Shown piece after piece: positions 10,201-17,539 of a stretch of 46,536 bases of DNA. The notes beneath the pieces were generated by a model that was not told where the DNA came from, did no database searches, and saw nothing but the letters and a program-made list of their open reading frames with translations. How positions within the stretch are numbered: the first letter of the stretch is position 1; every line of letters starts with the position of its first letter. The translations under genes were made by a program, and so were the position numbers. Source of the DNA: an uncultured bacterium (lineage in GTDB: Bacteria > Planctomycetota > UBA1135 > UBA2386); the NCBI GenBank assembly GCA_937906475.1, contig CALCZA010000097.1, positions 1 through 46,536 on the forward strand, given 5' to 3'.

Positions 10201-10540
10201 CGGCGTCCTGCAGCGTCTCGACGATGACCGAACCCGATCCTTCGGCGGCGCTCGCGGTGACCTTGTCGACACCGGTGATGCTGGCGACGGCTTCTTCGAT
10301 GCGTTGGCACACGCCCAGTTCGACTTCTGTAGGGGTGGCTCCCGGATAGATGACGGCAATGCTCACGATGTTCGGGGTGATCTCAGGGAACACTTCGCGT
10401 TTGATGCGCCCCGTCATCAGTGCGGTGATGCCGGCGACTACGAAGGCCGCCGCCAGCAGCGTCGCAGCGACGTGGTTCTGCGTGAACATGGCGAAGAATC
10501 CCTTGCCCTCCTCGGTCGGGATCGATGGGTCGCGGCCCAT
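7271..10540 (-). CDS. RND-family efflux pump, inner-membrane transporter
   Basis: 1089 residues from the ATG at 10540, close to the usual size of AcrB/MexB-like HAE pumps. The frame continues to 10636, but 10540 sits 2 bp after the adaptor stop with GGAGG 9 bases before it, so it is the better start. The first span (AATLLAAAFVVAGITAL) is followed by the porter domain (YPGATPTEVELGVCQRIE). Helix 4 has the proton-relay Asp pair in GIVVDDAIIVGEN. The second-half counterpart is SGIVVNDNIVLVDWINRRRR. Multiple hydrophobic blocks fit 12 spans with two large periplasmic loops. It should use the proton gradient to export small toxic compounds through its adaptor and outer-membrane partner. Substrates cannot be read from sequence. 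Confidence 0.95.
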   Translation of the reverse strand: MGRDPSIPTEEGKGFFAMFTQNHVAATLLAAAFVVAGITALMTGRIKREVFPEITPNIVSIAVIYPGATPTEVELGVCQRIEEAVASITGVDKVTASAAEGSGSVIVETLQDADVNRVLNDIKNRIDAISNFPAEIEQPIVSRLVVRKEVINVSISGEISELSLKRLAERTRDSLTDLAEVSQVELAAVRDYEVSIEIGEEALRRHALTFDQVANAIRRGSLDLPAGAIKASEGQTLLRIQGQAYQQEDFEKISVLTQPDGSEVLLGSIATVIDGFADQDLQTRFDGTPSALLKVFRVGNQDAIVITSAVKKWVTERGQDMMPDGVSMTTWRDESVILKGRIDLLMKNAGQGLILVFVILTLFLQLRLAIWVAIGIPVAFLGAVAFMPMADVSINMISLFAFLLVLGIVVDDAIIVGENITRHRRLGASPMLASLRGAREVRYPVFASVLTTIVAFLPMLFSVPGSDAQVWRVIPLIVLPVLALSLIESQLCLPSHLALMSDSNPARPWLGSRILGWAQAHVQTMLEWVVKRIYQPALETCLRWRYTTVSTAVVILAVVAAMVAAGKPRFVFFPTVEGDNIVIALTMPQGTPLETSAKAIAAIERQAREVCAEYDQARPSDDKLLQHMLATVGSQPYAREQARNGGNRDAQFQSGSHLGELNLQLLPSERRDPSSDEIMSTLRERVGTIPDAVELTYTTSFFSTGKDIDLELYHADMDTLRAAISDLESELRAMPEIKDVTNSFRLGKRELELHIKPSAEPLGLRQADLARQVRQAFYGEEAQRIQRGRDDVRVMVRYPEEERKSLADLDNMRIRTANGDEVPLRMVADTVSGRSFSTITRVNQKRSLRVSGEIDENDPNADATAINARLRDVVMPSIVARYDGLSWRFEGDQKKKTELLIALAGGFAIALFAMYALIAIPLQSFLQPLLIITAIPFGFVGAALGHMLTGYDLSILSMFGVIALSGIVVNDNIVLVDWINRRRRDHDSLLEAVRTAGAARFRPILLTSLTTFFGLLPLLLEESMQARFLVPMGVSLAFGVLFATLITLVLVPCLYLILADFTDGAANGWRWLYGSRTETIAKPGSQLPG

Positions 10541-10542
10541 CG

Positions 10543-11754
10543 TTATTTGCCTCCCATGTTGCCGGCCGTTTGGTTCTTCGGTTCGCGAATGCGCACCTTC
10601 ATGCCGTCGACGGGCGCTTGCAGGCTGCTTAGGCACACCTGCTCGCCAGCTTGTAGGCCGTCCTTTAAGATTGCGTGGTCGCGCTCGGTGCGCAGCACCG
10701 TGACGACGCGGTCACGAAGGCGATAGGTCGTTTTGATGTTGTCGGCGGTGTCGTCCTCGACGGCTTCCACGATCCAGATGTGGTCACCGGAATGCAGTGC
10801 CGAACTCGGTACGCGGAAGACATCTTGTACTTCGCGGCCGAGGATGCGTGCTTCGACGAACATGCCGACTAGCAGTGGTTGCGAGTCCGCCGTGCGGGTG
10901 ACGCGTGCGATTGCCGTGAGTTGGCGAGTGCGACGATCGATCTCGCCTTCGATACGCACGATCGAACCTTGCCAAGTGCACGGTGCGCCGGCGAAGTCCG
11001 CGGTTATCTCGACCTTTGGTCCGTCATCGGTTCGATCGCCGAGTGGCAGATCGACGAATGCCGTTTCGCGCAGTGGGATGGGCAACCGCACTTCGAGTTC
11101 GCTGGTGTCGAGAGCGACCGCTAGGCGCTGGCCGCGTTGCACGGTCTGGCCGATGTCGGCATGCACGCTGCGCACGCGCCCGGAGAACGGTAGTTGCACG
11201 CGGGTTCGTCGCGCGTCGGTTTCGGCGCGCTTCTGTTGCGCCTGAGCTGATGCGACTGCGAGCTTCGCATCGCGAATCTGCGGTTCGCGCCGGGCTAGCC
11301 GGTCAATCGGAGCGTTGCCTTCGATCTGTTCCCACGCCCTCACGGCAGCAGCCGCTTCGGCCTGCTCTTGCATCAGGCGCAACTCGGCGCGCGCTACCGC
11401 GGCCATTTTCTGGGTGATCAGCAACTCGTAATCGGTTGCGTCAATCTCCACGAGCACGTCGTTGGGGGTGAACGTGCCGCCGGCTCGCAAGGCGGGGTGG
11501 GTCTTGATGATTCGGCCGCCGACTTCGGCGGCCAGGTCCACCGTGCGCAGCGCTTCCACTGATCCGCGCGCAATCACGTCTAATTGTTCGTTGCTGAGCG
11601 TGGCGACTTGCACACGCACGAGTGGACCGTCGTTGGCTACCGCTTGTACGAGCGGTGCCGCCTTGTTGTTCATGATCCAGTTGGCGAGAAAGCTACCTCC
11701 GACGATGGTCATCACGGGCAACAGGATCTGGAGTGTCAGGCGGAGGTGTTTCAT
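10543..11754 (-). CDS. RND periplasmic adaptor (membrane fusion protein)
   Basis: 403 residues. An N-terminal hydrophobic anchor (LQILLPVMTIVGGSFLANW, about 8-26) is followed by the first half of a lipoyl-like domain (GRIIKTHPALRAGGTF), an Ala/Glu/Arg-rich alpha-helical hairpin at ~115-185, the second lipoyl half (GRVRSVHADIGQTVQRGQ), a beta-barrel, and a membrane-proximal C-terminal domain (DGLQAGEQVCLSSLQAPVDG). This is the standard adaptor order. It bridges the RND pump and the outer-membrane channel. The ATG at 11754 overlaps the outer-membrane factor stop as ATGA, with GGAG about 8 bases upstream. Confidence 0.95.
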   Translation of the reverse strand: MKHLRLTLQILLPVMTIVGGSFLANWIMNNKAAPLVQAVANDGPLVRVQVATLSNEQLDVIARGSVEALRTVDLAAEVGGRIIKTHPALRAGGTFTPNDVLVEIDATDYELLITQKMAAVARAELRLMQEQAEAAAAVRAWEQIEGNAPIDRLARREPQIRDAKLAVASAQAQQKRAETDARRTRVQLPFSGRVRSVHADIGQTVQRGQRLAVALDTSELEVRLPIPLRETAFVDLPLGDRTDDGPKVEITADFAGAPCTWQGSIVRIEGEIDRRTRQLTAIARVTRTADSQPLLVGMFVEARILGREVQDVFRVPSSALHSGDHIWIVEAVEDDTADNIKTTYRLRDRVVTVLRTERDHAILKDGLQAGEQVCLSSLQAPVDGMKVRIREPKNQTAGNMGGK

Positions 11755-13193
11755 CGGGATTCTCCAGTGGCTTCGTCGCCAAAGCCGCCGCCAAGCGCGA
11801 GCAGCAGATCAATGCGGTTGTCGACTCGTTCGCGGTCGGCGGTGATGCGAGCTGATTCGGTTTGGAATGCCTGGCGTTGGCCGTCGGCGACGGTCAGGAA
11901 GTCTGTTAGACCGAGTTGCCAACGTTTGCGTGCCAGGTCGCGGGCCAGTGCTGCGTGTTTCGCTGCTGCATTGAGGCTGTTCTGGCGGTCCGCTAGTTGC
12001 CCGTCACTGCTGAGGATGTTTTCGACTTCGGCAAAGGCGATCAGCACTGCGTTGCCGTAGTTGGCGAAGGCTTCGGCGCGGCGCGCCTGCTGGCGACGAA
12101 CCTCTGCGCGCAAGGCGCCGCCCCGGAACAGTGGTTCCAACAGGTTGGCTCCGATACTCCAGACGCGGAAGTCGGTGTCGACTAGGTCTTCGAGGTCTAG
12201 GCTCTGGGAACCGCCGCTCGTTGTTAACGACAAGCGAGGGTAGAGAGCGGCTTCGGCGGAACTGACGCGGCAACCGGCTGCCGCGACGCGCCGTTCGGCC
12301 GCCCGCAGGTCCGGGCGACGTTGCAGCAGTTCGCTTGGTAAACCTGCAGGTACTGGTAGCAGGGCTGCTGGCAGTGCCTTGGTGAGCGCCAGTTTTCCAT
12401 TGGGGTAGCGACCGACAAGCACATCGAGTTGGCGCATGGAGCGTTGCTGCAGGTCGCGACGACGCGCTGCGCTGGCACGCGCGTTGGCCAAGTTGGTCGC
12501 AGCTTGGTGCACTTCGAGCGCCGGCCGCACGCCGCGTCGGAAGCGATCGGTTACGTCGGCTAGCGTTGTCTCGAACGTTTTCACCGTGGCGGCGGATAGT
12601 TCGAGTTGTTGGCGCGCTTCAATCGCTGCGAACCATGCCCGACAGATTTGCGCCGCGAGGCTCATCTGCGCGGCGTGGATGTCGTGCACCGCTGCTTGCT
12701 GGTCAGCGAGTGCCGCCGAGTCGGCGTCACGCAGGCGACCCCAGACGTCGAGTTCCCAGCGCACGCCCAGCGACAAGCCATACGTGGTGACCGTCGAACT
12801 GGGCACGCCGCCGCCGCCGAATGGGAAGCCGATGAACAATCGTCGGGCTCGATCACTCTGTAGGTTGAGGTCGACTTCGGGCAGCAGCGGGCCACCGGCA
12901 ATCGCGTGGGTCGCAGTGGCGACCTGCAAGCGAGCGATCACGGCGCGCATGTTTGGGTTGTTGGCGAGACCCGTTGCGATCAGCGTGTCGAGCCGTTCGT
13001 CGCCGAAGTCGCGCCACCAGTCGATTTGCGGCGGTTTGGCCGTCGCGTCGCTGGGCTTGCTGCTGGTCGCGCTGTCCGACCACTGGGCCGGAACCGCGAT
13101 GCCGAGGTTGTCATCAATACGTGGTGGGGGATCGCCAGCGCACGCGCACAGCACGCCTGCCGCCAAGAACGTCTTACTCTTGGATCGAATCAT
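11751..13193 (-). CDS. TolC/NodT-type outer-membrane efflux factor, probable lipoprotein
   Basis: 480 residues from the ATG at 13193, which overlaps the tetR stop as ATGA and has GAGGTG about 8 bases upstream. The frame is open further upstream to 13499, but that part is an Arg-rich shadow of tetR. The N-terminus is Lys-rich, then hydrophobic, with a Cys-Ala-Cys; LCAC with Cys18 is the best lipobox, slightly off consensus. Two outer-membrane-efflux repeats follow, with characteristic segments WWRDFGDERLDTLIATGL, NPNMRAVIARLQ, LQRRPDLRAAERRVAAAG and ARLYPRLSL-like ALYPRLSLT. Long Ala/Arg/Gln helices fit the trans-periplasmic tunnel. It is the exit duct of the pump. Confidence 0.93.
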   Translation of the reverse strand: MIRSKSKTFLAAGVLCACAGDPPPRIDDNLGIAVPAQWSDSATSSKPSDATAKPPQIDWWRDFGDERLDTLIATGLANNPNMRAVIARLQVATATHAIAGGPLLPEVDLNLQSDRARRLFIGFPFGGGGVPSSTVTTYGLSLGVRWELDVWGRLRDADSAALADQQAAVHDIHAAQMSLAAQICRAWFAAIEARQQLELSAATVKTFETTLADVTDRFRRGVRPALEVHQAATNLANARASAARRRDLQQRSMRQLDVLVGRYPNGKLALTKALPAALLPVPAGLPSELLQRRPDLRAAERRVAAAGCRVSSAEAALYPRLSLTTSGGSQSLDLEDLVDTDFRVWSIGANLLEPLFRGGALRAEVRRQQARRAEAFANYGNAVLIAFAEVENILSSDGQLADRQNSLNAAAKHAALARDLARKRWQLGLTDFLTVADGQRQAFQTESARITADRERVDNRIDLLLALGGGFGDEATGESR

Positions 13194-13831
13194 CGTGACA
13201 CCTCGGCGGCGGAGAAGCCGCCAATCGCGAACGCGGTCAGTTGCTTGAGGGTGCCTTCGTGGTCGTTGGCATCGCACGCGCCGAGTGATACTTGCCCGAC
13301 TACATGCGCGTTCGCCAGGGTGTGTGCCATCGCGCCGACCGTGAAGTGCATGCGCCACCACAGTGTTTCGGCTGCAATGCCCGGAGCCGCTTCGCTGAGC
13401 ATGGCGACGAAACGCTTGCCTAGTTCGCCGAATTGCTCGCTCATGAACTCTTGGAGAAATAGGGGCTGTTCGACGCTGATGCGACCTAGCAGGCGGCACA
13501 GACCGGCACCGCGACTTTCTGGCAGTGCACCCGGGTCCATTTGCTGGTTGCGCAGTGCCGGCTCGATGAACGCGCGCACGATCGCTTCGATCGTTGGTGG
13601 CTGGCTCATGTTGTCGAGCCGTTGCCGTCGCTCGCGATTGATTGGTTCAATACGACGCTGCAGCACCGCCTTCGCCAAATCGTCCTTTGAACCGAAGTGG
13701 TAGTTGGCCGCGGCGAGGTTGACGCCGGCGTGCGCCGTCAGTTGGCGCAGTGAGGTTGCCGCGAAGCCTTGTTCGGCGAACAAGTCTTCAGCTGCGTTGA
13801 GGATCTGGTCTTTGGTCTCTGGCTTGGCCAT
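13190..13831 (-). CDS. TetR-family regulator of the efflux operon
   Basis: 213 residues from the ATG at 13831; an in-frame TTG lies just before it at 13834. The N-terminal DNA-binding domain is canonical: DQILNAAEDLFAEQGF, then TSLRQLTAHAGVNLAAANYH and FGSKDDL. The C-terminal ligand-binding and dimer domain is helical and ends ...GGFSAAEVSR. It is the first gene of a four-gene unit; its stop overlaps the next start. A double palindrome 21 bp upstream (13852-13880) is the likely operator, which would give autorepression and release by a pump substrate. Placement and operator are seen; the repressor sign and inducer are inferred from the family. Confidence 0.92.
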   Translation of the reverse strand: MAKPETKDQILNAAEDLFAEQGFAATSLRQLTAHAGVNLAAANYHFGSKDDLAKAVLQRRIEPINRERRQRLDNMSQPPTIEAIVRAFIEPALRNQQMDPGALPESRGAGLCRLLGRISVEQPLFLQEFMSEQFGELGKRFVAMLSEAAPGIAAETLWWRMHFTVGAMAHTLANAHVVGQVSLGACDANDHEGTLKQLTAFAIGGFSAAEVSR

Positions 13832-13851
13832 CAATAGGCCAACCTACTCAA

Positions 13852-13880
13852 TCAAACGATTGTTTCAAACGATCGTTTGA
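13852..13880 (-). promoter_or_regulatory. Double palindromic TetR operator overlapping the aminotransferase stop codon
   Basis: TCAAACGATCGTTTGA at 13865-13880 is a perfect 16-bp palindrome. A second, near-perfect copy, TCAAACGATTGTTTCA, lies at 13852-13867, sharing 3 bases, so the centres are 13 bp apart. This matches the form of TetR-family operators and lies directly before tetR. The perfect copy also encodes the last residues (QTIV) and TGA stop of the upstream aminotransferase. The efflux promoter must therefore overlap that gene's 3' end. Confidence 0.8.
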
Positions 13881-15055
13881 AGCGCCTTCGCCAGATAGTC
13901 GTATTGCTCGATGCTGTTGTAGATCTGCGGCGAGATTCGCAGCAAGCGAAGCTTCGGGTGGGGCCAGTTCATCACCGGGACTTCGATCTTATATTGTTCC
14001 CACAGAACGGCTTGCATGGGGTCGCCCGCCATCATGGGGGCTCCTGCTGGGTCCGGATCTGGCAGGATTATCGAGGCCAGCGAACCAATCATCGACTCGG
14101 GTGCGGGCGGCTTGGTGCCGAGTGCTTCGCACAGCAGATTGCGGCCGGCGATCGCTAGGTTGTGGTTGTGTTGGCGCAGTTCCTCGAAGCCGCCCGGCAG
14201 CAGCGATTCGAGGAACGCAATGCCATCCGGGATGCACATCAAGGCGGTGAAGTCGTTGGTGCCGGTGAAGTCAAACTCGAGGCGGAACCGCGAGCGATCG
14301 CTTCGCTCGGCGTTGGCGCCGTGGCTGATCGACAGCGGGCGAATCGGCTCTTGGCGATCGCGGCGAACGAACAGCAGTGCCGAACCCTTCGGCGTGCACA
14401 GCCACTTGTGGCAGTTGCCGGTGTAATACGCCACGTTCAGTTGGCGGAGATCGAGTGGCAACATGCCGGGCGCATGGGCGCCGTCGACGAGCGTGTCGAT
14501 GCCGCGCTCGTTCAATGCCGCAACAATCTCAGCGACGGGCATGACGACGCCGGTCGGACTGGTGACGTGATCGATCAAGCACAGGCGCGTGCGATCGTTC
14601 GCCTTGCTGACGATGTCGTTGACGATCTGGCTGGCGTCGACGATCGGGAACGGCACGGCTACGACGACGATGCGTGCACCACTTCTTGCCGCGACGTATT
14701 CGAGCGCGTTGCGGCTGGCGTTGTATTCGTGATCGGTGACGAGTAGTTCGTCGCCCTCGGCAAACGTCAGCGAACGCAGCACAGTGTTGACCCCGGTCGT
14801 CGCGTTGGCGACAAGCGCGAGATCTTCAACGTCACATCCGACCAGTTGTGCCAACCGCGGTTTGCATGCATCGATGCGCTCTTCGATTGTGTGGTGCAAG
14901 AACCGGAGCGGTTGCGCTTCCATCTCGCGCCGCAGTTCGTGCTGTCGCTCCATGATGACGCGCGGGCATGCGCCGAAGCTACCGTGATTGAGGAAGATGA
15001 CTTCGGGATCGAGATCCCAGTGGCGGGCGAACGGCGAGGGGGTCGGAATCATCAT
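13865..15055 (-). CDS. PLP-dependent class V aminotransferase, isopenicillin-N-epimerase-like
   Basis: 396 residues, typical for the class V fold. The N-terminus has the LNHGSFGACPRVIMERQ motif common in CefD-like members. The PLP-phosphate region is NATTGVNTVL, the PLP-ring Asp is in VDGAHAPGMLPLDL, and the Schiff-base Lys is K217 in GNCHKWLCTPKG. A C-terminal substrate-binding segment carries FTGTNDFTALMCIPDG. Activity could be epimerase, lyase (cysteine-desulfurase-like) or transaminase; class V sequences do not separate these reliably. The start overlaps the stop of the upstream lipoprotein gene as ATGA, and a second ATG follows directly at 15052. Its last codons form half of the efflux operator. 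Confidence 0.85.
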   Translation of the reverse strand: MMIPTPSPFARHWDLDPEVIFLNHGSFGACPRVIMERQHELRREMEAQPLRFLHHTIEERIDACKPRLAQLVGCDVEDLALVANATTGVNTVLRSLTFAEGDELLVTDHEYNASRNALEYVAARSGARIVVVAVPFPIVDASQIVNDIVSKANDRTRLCLIDHVTSPTGVVMPVAEIVAALNERGIDTLVDGAHAPGMLPLDLRQLNVAYYTGNCHKWLCTPKGSALLFVRRDRQEPIRPLSISHGANAERSDRSRFRLEFDFTGTNDFTALMCIPDGIAFLESLLPGGFEELRQHNHNLAIAGRNLLCEALGTKPPAPESMIGSLASIILPDPDPAGAPMMAGDPMQAVLWEQYKIEVPVMNWPHPKLRLLRISPQIYNSIEQYDYLAKALQTIV

Positions 15056-16365
15056 GGTGACTCGATGCGCACGGATATACGCACCTTGCAGTTGGCGAGT
15101 TTGCTCTTGGTCGGCGCGCCTTCATGTAGGTGCACAAACGGTTGCGCGACGATGGGGCCGATCATCTTCAGTTTGCGATTCGCAACGGACCGTTGCAGTT
15201 GCGCGGTGCCTGTGAGAATGCGTTCGGCCACACTGCCAGATGGCGGGTAAACGACCAATAGTTGCGTCTTGGGGCTACTTGCGATGTTCCACTCACCGGG
15301 TGCATTCAACGCCTTGCCGTTGTCGCGCTGGCGGAACGGCACGCCCAACAAGGTCTGTCCATCGCTTTCCCAGATCATCGGGAAGCCGAAGATGCGCTGG
15401 TTCTGATCTTCGAGTTCGGCATGCACCGGTGCATACATCTCATGACGCAGCGCCCAGTCATCGCCAGTTGCGAGCACGACCCATTGCGCCGCTTTGCCGA
15501 TGACCGTGATCGGGATCGGCGATTCACTTTCGCGAACTATACCCGGTGACGTTATGCGGATCTGCTCGCCGGCTTTGACCTGACTGCTTGCTCCTGGCGG
15601 TGTGAAGAAGTCACTCGAGAACACTAAACCGCCGTCTTCGAAGAACGTCTCGCACGTGCCGAGTGGCGCGAGGGTTGCCTTCTTGACGACCCACGATGTT
15701 TTGGTGCGCAGGTAGTCATCAAAGCGCACGGCCTTGCTGTCCGCGTAGATCAGTGCTCTCGGTAGCAACGTGTTGGCATGCAGTTGCAAGGTTGTCGCGC
15801 CACCGTCCTTATCGGTTAGTACAAAGTCGTCGCCTTCACGGTGGCACTTGATGGCGCGGTAGAGCGGGCCGAATGCGATTGCGTCGACCATGCGCACCAG
15901 TGGTTGGATACGGGCGCGATTCGCCTTGATCTCGGCTGCGGTTTCGGTCGCCGCATCATCGAGTCGGTAGACCTTCTGGTCGACCCAGAGGTGGTTGCGT
16001 TTGCCGTCTTGGACACGGGCGCGATCCGGCAGATCCGCCTGCACTAGCAGGCGTCGCTTGTTTGGCAACGTGACCGCGACCTTGACCTGGCTCATTCGCT
16101 GGCCTAGCGATGGGTGGCATTCGTTGAGAATGGCTGCGACCAACTTGTCGGCGACCATGCTCTTTCGGTCGACATTGCGCGCACCTGGTGGCGGGCCCTG
16201 CGCATTGGTGGTTTGACTAGCGATGGGGTTCGTCGGCGAACCCCCTGCCAGGCCTTCGCTTGGATCGACCGGTGCAGCATCGGGGCCACACGAAACCAGG
16301 CTCGCGATGCCGATGCAGCCAATCGCGGTCACCACGCGCAGCCGTCTACGAGCTTGTACTGCCAC
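15052..16365 (-). CDS. Unknown lipoprotein, 437 residues
   Basis: An Arg-rich start, a hydrophobic stretch and the lipobox LVSC (Cys26) mark an exported lipoprotein. A Ser/Pro/Gly-rich linker follows to about residue 65. Residues 70-275 include a basic segment (LPNKRRLLVQADLP) and a beta-rich part (LHANTLLPRALIYADSKAVRF) that recalls lipoprotein-localisation or outer-membrane sorting folds, but I cannot name a family. A later part (KAAQWVVLATGDDWALRHEM, PGEWNIASSPKTQLLVVYPP) looks like a second domain. It is co-transcribed with the class V aminotransferase by a 4-base overlap, which does not explain its role. Confidence 0.7.
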   Translation of the reverse strand: MAVQARRRLRVVTAIGCIGIASLVSCGPDAAPVDPSEGLAGGSPTNPIASQTTNAQGPPPGARNVDRKSMVADKLVAAILNECHPSLGQRMSQVKVAVTLPNKRRLLVQADLPDRARVQDGKRNHLWVDQKVYRLDDAATETAAEIKANRARIQPLVRMVDAIAFGPLYRAIKCHREGDDFVLTDKDGGATTLQLHANTLLPRALIYADSKAVRFDDYLRTKTSWVVKKATLAPLGTCETFFEDGGLVFSSDFFTPPGASSQVKAGEQIRITSPGIVRESESPIPITVIGKAAQWVVLATGDDWALRHEMYAPVHAELEDQNQRIFGFPMIWESDGQTLLGVPFRQRDNGKALNAPGEWNIASSPKTQLLVVYPPSGSVAERILTGTAQLQRSVANRKLKMIGPIVAQPFVHLHEGAPTKSKLANCKVRISVRIESP

Positions 16366-16417
16366 GGGTAAGGTCGTACTGGTCAGCTACTTGAACGGCA
16401 AGCGGGGGGCAGTCAAT

Positions 16418-16463
16418 TGCTGCCTGATGCGACTGCTGCCTGATGCGACTGCGGCCTGATGCG
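16418..16463. repeat. 16-bp tandem repeat, three copies, intergenic
   Basis: TGCTGCCTGATGCGAC occurs exactly at 16418-16433 and 16434-16449, with a third copy from 16450 carrying a T-to-G change and a diverged end. It lies in the 121-bp gap between two same-strand lipoprotein genes, so it falls in the leader of the downstream gene. No function can be assigned. Confidence 0.75.
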
Positions 16464-16486
16464 TTATGTCCGCGCTTCTCGAGTCG

Positions 16487-17491
16487 CTATTCAGGCCACT
16501 TCTTGCTGTCGCGCTCAAACACCTTCTGCCACGCGGCGACGTCGTAGCCGTAGTCGTGGTTGCCGGCGAGACGAGCAAGTGCCTTGCGCGCGCTCAAGCG
16601 AACGTTCTGCACGGACTCTTGCGGCTTTAGCAGTGCCAGCAAGTCTTGCCAGTGGTCCTGTGCATTCATGCGACCGAGAGCCAATGCTGCCGACATGCGA
16701 ATGCGCGGCGTTGGGTTCTTGAGCATCGGCACGACTAGGGCGGCGTTTTCCGGATCGGTCGTCAAGCCAAGGCCGCGGATCGCGGTCACGATGACGCCAG
16801 GCGGCAGTTCCTTGCGCATCGGGCCGAGGTGGCGTGCCCAGATCTTGGCGATCTCGCTTTGGTCGAGGCACGAAGTCTGCACGCGGTAGAGCGCCCAGGC
16901 TGCTTGCACGCGGCCGTCTTCGGGGTGCTTGGGGTTCTCCGCGATGGCAGCCAGTACGTGTGGCGGCGTGTCGCGCGAGCGCAGGATCGCGAGTCCGAGC
17001 ACTGCGTGGTCGACGACGTACGGGTCTTCCACTCGGGCTCCTTGCAAGATGTCGTTCATGACATCCGCGCGGCCAGAAAAGCCGAGCGCCGCCAGTGCGA
17101 TCGCCTGGCGATCGGGGTAGGTGCCATCGATCGCCAGCGCCTTGAGTTGCGCGAAGACGTAGCCCTTACGGCGGACGGCTGTGCCCTTTGGGGACTTGGG
17201 GCGGGGGCCTTCGTCGAGCACTTCCCTGCGCAGGTGGTTGAACAGCTTCTCCGCTTGGTCGTCCGCTCGCTGGTCGCCTCGGTTGGCGAGCGCGGTCACG
17301 TATTCGTCGATCGCTTGGTCCAGTCGGATCAGGGTCGCCTGGAAGCTCTTCTGCTTGATTTCCAGCGCCTTGAGGTCCTCTTGTCGCTTGACCAAGCCAG
17401 GAGCCTTATCTTGGCGCGCCGGGGCGCCGGTTGAACAGGCGGCGAGCAGGGCCGAAAGGAGGACGGGCGTTAGGGCAATCGAACGATTCAT
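16487..17491 (-). CDS. HEAT-repeat-like lipoprotein
   Basis: 334 residues. The signal peptide ends in lipobox LAAC (Cys19). Residues ~35-75 are a helical, Lys/Gln/Asp-rich, coiled-coil-like stretch (EDLKALEIKQKSFQATLIRL). From about 115 the sequence is a run of helical pairs with HEAT/armadillo character: RQAIALAALGFSGRADVM, DHAVLGLAILRSR, RVQAAWALYRV, IVTAIRGLGLTTDPENAALV, RIRMSAALALGRM and NVRLSARKALARLAG. Such solenoids are protein-binding scaffolds; in planctomycetes they are common in exported proteins. It is divergent from the dehydrogenase gene with only 48 bp between start codons, so the promoters must overlap or be very short. Confidence 0.75.
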   Translation of the reverse strand: MNRSIALTPVLLSALLAACSTGAPARQDKAPGLVKRQEDLKALEIKQKSFQATLIRLDQAIDEYVTALANRGDQRADDQAEKLFNHLRREVLDEGPRPKSPKGTAVRRKGYVFAQLKALAIDGTYPDRQAIALAALGFSGRADVMNDILQGARVEDPYVVDHAVLGLAILRSRDTPPHVLAAIAENPKHPEDGRVQAAWALYRVQTSCLDQSEIAKIWARHLGPMRKELPPGVIVTAIRGLGLTTDPENAALVVPMLKNPTPRIRMSAALALGRMNAQDHWQDLLALLKPQESVQNVRLSARKALARLAGNHDYGYDVAAWQKVFERDSKKWPE

Positions 17492-17539
17492 TGCGGTGCT
17501 TGGAGGGGGGATCAGGCATCATCCTTCCCGCAACCTGCC

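Noticed and set aside
10541..10636. N-terminal extension of the RND pump
   Set aside because: It would overlap the adaptor gene and is Arg/His-rich; the start at 10540 has a ribosome-binding site and standard spacing.
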